Origin: an uncultured Flavobacteriaceae bacterium
GTDB lineage: Bacteria > Bacteroidota > Bacteroidia > Flavobacteriales > Flavobacteriaceae
Reading direction: 5' to 3'
Assembly: GCA_947498845.1 (NCBI GenBank)
Contig: CANMLX010000034.1
Span: 1-46,357, forward strand
Length of the DNA stretch: 46,357 nucleotides
Position numbers and translations under genes: made by a program. The notes below the pieces were generated by a model that was given only the letters and a program-made list of their open reading frames with translations, did not search any database and was not told the DNA's origin. Positions 44,201-46,357 of the stretch are shown one piece after another; position 1 is the stretch's first letter; each line of letters opens with the position of its first letter.

Positions 44201-46357
44201 CTAAAGTTTAGTTTTTTTGACAGCATAACCTGTAGGCGAAAAAAAGTCTTTCAACCATTCACTATATTTTATACCGTTCTTATGGATGTTATCAAATACT
44301 GTTTCTCCTATCATAACAGCTCTATGTTTACCATTTGTAGAAATATTTGTTTGCATTAAATCACTCCAAATATTCCCAGCCATACCTTTATTTCCATTAG
44401 TAGTAATTTCAAGTAATGTTCCTTCAACACCTCCTTCTTTAATCGCTTTTACCATTTCATCTGCACACTGAGTACATTTGAAAAGCCCATATTTTCTTGC
44501 TATTTTAGGAAATTTCTTCAACAACTTAGCTTCTCCTCCTGGACCTGGTTCTAAAAGAGCAAAAAGTATTATTCCTGCATAATATGTTGCAGCTTCTTGT
44601 TCGCTTACTTCACTATCAGAAACGATTCCTTCTCCTCTAACAAGATTACTCAAATTATCTACTGTAGCAAATATAGGGTTTGAGTATATGAGAGAACCTA
44701 CAAATCCATCTTTAAGCCCCTTAAGTAAACCATTTACCTTATCTCCACAACAATCTCCTCCATTTTTACCTTTTTCTTCATAATCTTCCTCTCCAATTGT
44801 ATTACCATCATTACCTTTCCAAGTACCATTATTATTATTTGTGTATGTAACCCCTGACTTAAAGGCATCTGCCCCACTAGGGTCTGCCCAAAACACTGGA
44901 TTATTATCAAAGGCATTATAGGTACTCATTGAGTGGTGCGTAACTGGATCTATAGAAGTAAACCTTGCAATAGCAGGATCGTAACTACGAACATCCATCT
45001 CATAGAGATTTAATCCTAAAGCTTCTTCATATTCAATACCATTGTATTTCTTTTTAAGCGCGATATTCCCATCATTAACTACGTTATTATACCCTTTATG
45101 TTTGAGTCCAAAGGGATAGTAGTTATTCTCTTCAAGAATTTCAAGTTCACTTTTTGATAGACTTACATGATCTACATAAAGATACGTTAAATTGGTGGTA
45201 TGCGTGTTTACCTTATCAATCTTTAACTTTATTTTATAACCACTATTTACCGTATAACTTAAATTATGTGTCCCTGTTTGTAAATCATGATGTACTGTAT
45301 TCCAACTTAAATGATTGCCATTAGCATCTAACTCTTGCACAATTATTCTACATTTTGCTACAGTGTTGCCTTTATCGAATGTTAATTTAATGGTGAATTT
45401 TTCTCCTGGTGAGGTGACATAACCGCCATTTAAATGATGCCTTATCCCCTCCCATGAATTATCTACATTTACTTTTAACCTACCATTACTAAAACTAGAG
45501 GTTACATTCCCATAATGGGTCCATCCGCCCATTGTTCCATTAAAATCACTATAAAGAATTTGTTCGTAGCCCTTATAACTTAAGCGTACATTCCCCAAAT
45601 GGTCTTTATATTGATACACATAATCATAATTATCTCCTGTGGTATCGACATAGCCCTCTGGGTGATTAAAGAATTTAAGGTTTGTACCACTAGTTTCAGA
45701 TTCGTAGATATAATTCCCTGCATACAGGGTTGTTTTACTATCTCCTGAAGTAGGGGAGTTTTTTACAAATTTAGATAGCTTCATCCCTGCTGCATCATAG
45801 ATATAATTAATATATCTTCCTCCTCCAAAATCTACTTTTGTTGGCAAATTTAAATGGTTATACGTAATATTGCTAATACCTTTATTACGATCTAAGATCA
45901 TGTTACCATTAACATCATAGGCATAATGGTTGCTACTACCATTGTATGCCGATTTAAATCCGTAATATTTTGTATTTATATCATTAACCTTAAGCAAGTT
46001 ATTTCCATGTCCATAATGATACGTAAGATTATCCATAGAGTTAAAACTGGTTGCTGCGGCATTTACTGCGCCTCGTCTTGCAAGATTGGTAATATTGCCA
46101 TTTTTATCATACTTTACATACCCTAAGCTATAACGGTTTGTATTATCTACAGCTTTTGTTATTCTGTTTAGCGCGTCATAGCTATAGCTATACCATTTTA
46201 GATTGTTATCTATATTCGCGGTTTTCCACTCGGTTTCTGAGATATTCCCGTTAAATAATCTTGTTGCGCCATGGGTTGGGGTATTGTAATTTATTTTAAA
46301 GCCAAACAAATCGTTACCTAAAGCATTGGGTTTATTTATTTCTTTTAACCAGCCTCT
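44201..46357 (-). CDS. Rhs-repeat protein with papain-like toxin tip (5' end outside the window)
   Basis: The frame runs open to the window edge (RGWLKEINKPNALGND... before the TTG at 46309), so only the last 718 residues are seen. YD-repeat region, a carbohydrate-binding-like insert, then the Rhs core motif YGLNLYEMDVRSYDPAIARF..DP (here GLNLYEMDVRSYDPAIARFTS) and NAFDNNPVFWADPSG. The last 90 residues form a variable tip: FKCTQCADEMV, GKHRAVMIGETVFDNIHKNG. Cys615, His662 and Asp673 (counted from the TTG) fit a Cys-His-Asp papain-like toxin of the Tox-PL-2 type. Rhs proteins deliver such tips to competitors. In Bacteroidetes delivery may use T6SS or T9SS; this is not shown here. Confidence 0.85.
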   Translation of the reverse strand, partial: RGWLKEINKPNALGNDLFGFKINYNTPTHGATRLFNGNISETEWKTANIDNNLKWYSYSYDALNRITKAVDNTNRYSLGYVKYDKNGNITNLARRGAVNAAATSFNSMDNLTYHYGHGNNLLKVNDINTKYYGFKSAYNGSSNHYAYDVNGNMILDRNKGISNITYNHLNLPTKVDFGGGRYINYIYDAAGMKLSKFVKNSPTSGDSKTTLYAGNYIYESETSGTNLKFFNHPEGYVDTTGDNYDYVYQYKDHLGNVRLSYKGYEQILYSDFNGTMGGWTHYGNVTSSFSNGRLKVNVDNSWEGIRHHLNGGYVTSPGEKFTIKLTFDKGNTVAKCRIIVQELDANGNHLSWNTVHHDLQTGTHNLSYTVNSGYKIKLKIDKVNTHTTNLTYLYVDHVSLSKSELEILEENNYYPFGLKHKGYNNVVNDGNIALKKKYNGIEYEEALGLNLYEMDVRSYDPAIARFTSIDPVTHHSMSTYNAFDNNPVFWADPSGADAFKSGVTYTNNNNGTWKGNDGNTIGEEDYEEKGKNGGDCCGDKVNGLLKGLKDGFVGSLIYSNPIFATVDNLSNLVRGEGIVSDSEVSEQEAATYYAGIILFALLEPGPGGEAKLLKKFPKIARKYGLFKCTQCADEMVKAIKEGGVEGTLLEITTNGNKGMAGNIWSDLMQTNISTNGKHRAVMIGETVFDNIHKNGIKYSEWLKDFFSPTGYAVKKTKL

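Overview
The window looks like a chromosomal piece of a marine, alga-degrading member of the Flavobacteriaceae (Bacteroidetes). The evidence is low G+C, SusC/SusD-type receptors, type IX secretion (T9SS) parts and cargo, a Na+-pumping Nqr complex, Bacteroidetes promoters (TTTG, about 19 nt, TAnnTTTG) and a red-algal sugar operon. No RNA genes and no CRISPR array were seen. Family level is well supported; genus is not assigned.

Layout. (1) 1-2.7 kb: the tail of a decayed T9SS cargo gene, a terminator, a MITE-like element and a multi-pass glycosyltransferase. (2) 2.7-14.3 kb: a polysaccharide-utilisation locus (PUL) on the minus strand, with a membrane-bound TPR/LuxR-type regulator, SusC, SusD, a third surface lipoprotein and a lipoprotein sulfatase. 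Two kinds of short mobile repeat, each present as an inverted pair, lie in and around this block. (3) 15.0-21.2 kb: the complete nqrABCDEF operon. (4) 21.4-25.2 kb: a T9SS plug-type protein, apaG and a T9SS-exported repeat protein.

(5) 25.3-34.9 kb is the most interesting block. It is a minus-strand cluster that reads as a near-complete 3,6-anhydro-L-galactose (L-AHG) route. A GH117 lipoprotein would release L-AHG from agar oligosaccharides, and a RhaT-type permease and a mutarotase would bring it in and open it. An aldehyde dehydrogenase and an enolase-superfamily cycloisomerase would give 2-keto-3-deoxy-L-galactonate. A zinc alcohol dehydrogenase and a KduD-like reductase would invert C5 to give KDG. 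An IclR-family regulator heads the cluster. KDG kinase and KDPG aldolase are not in the window. Palindromes and a 24-bp tandem repeat in the gaps suggest layered regulation.

(6) 35.3-41.2 kb: two small coiled-coil envelope proteins, a class-3 aldehyde dehydrogenase, and a divergent oxyR/katG pair whose catalase-peroxidase carries a lipoprotein signal. (7) 41.2-46.4 kb: a truncated REP-associated transposase and the 3' part of an Rhs toxin gene running off the window. The Rhs protein has a papain-like tip and is followed by a likely immunity gene and a row of orphan cassettes (toxin tails, immunity-like genes). Three of the cassette ends share a CCGATAG motif.
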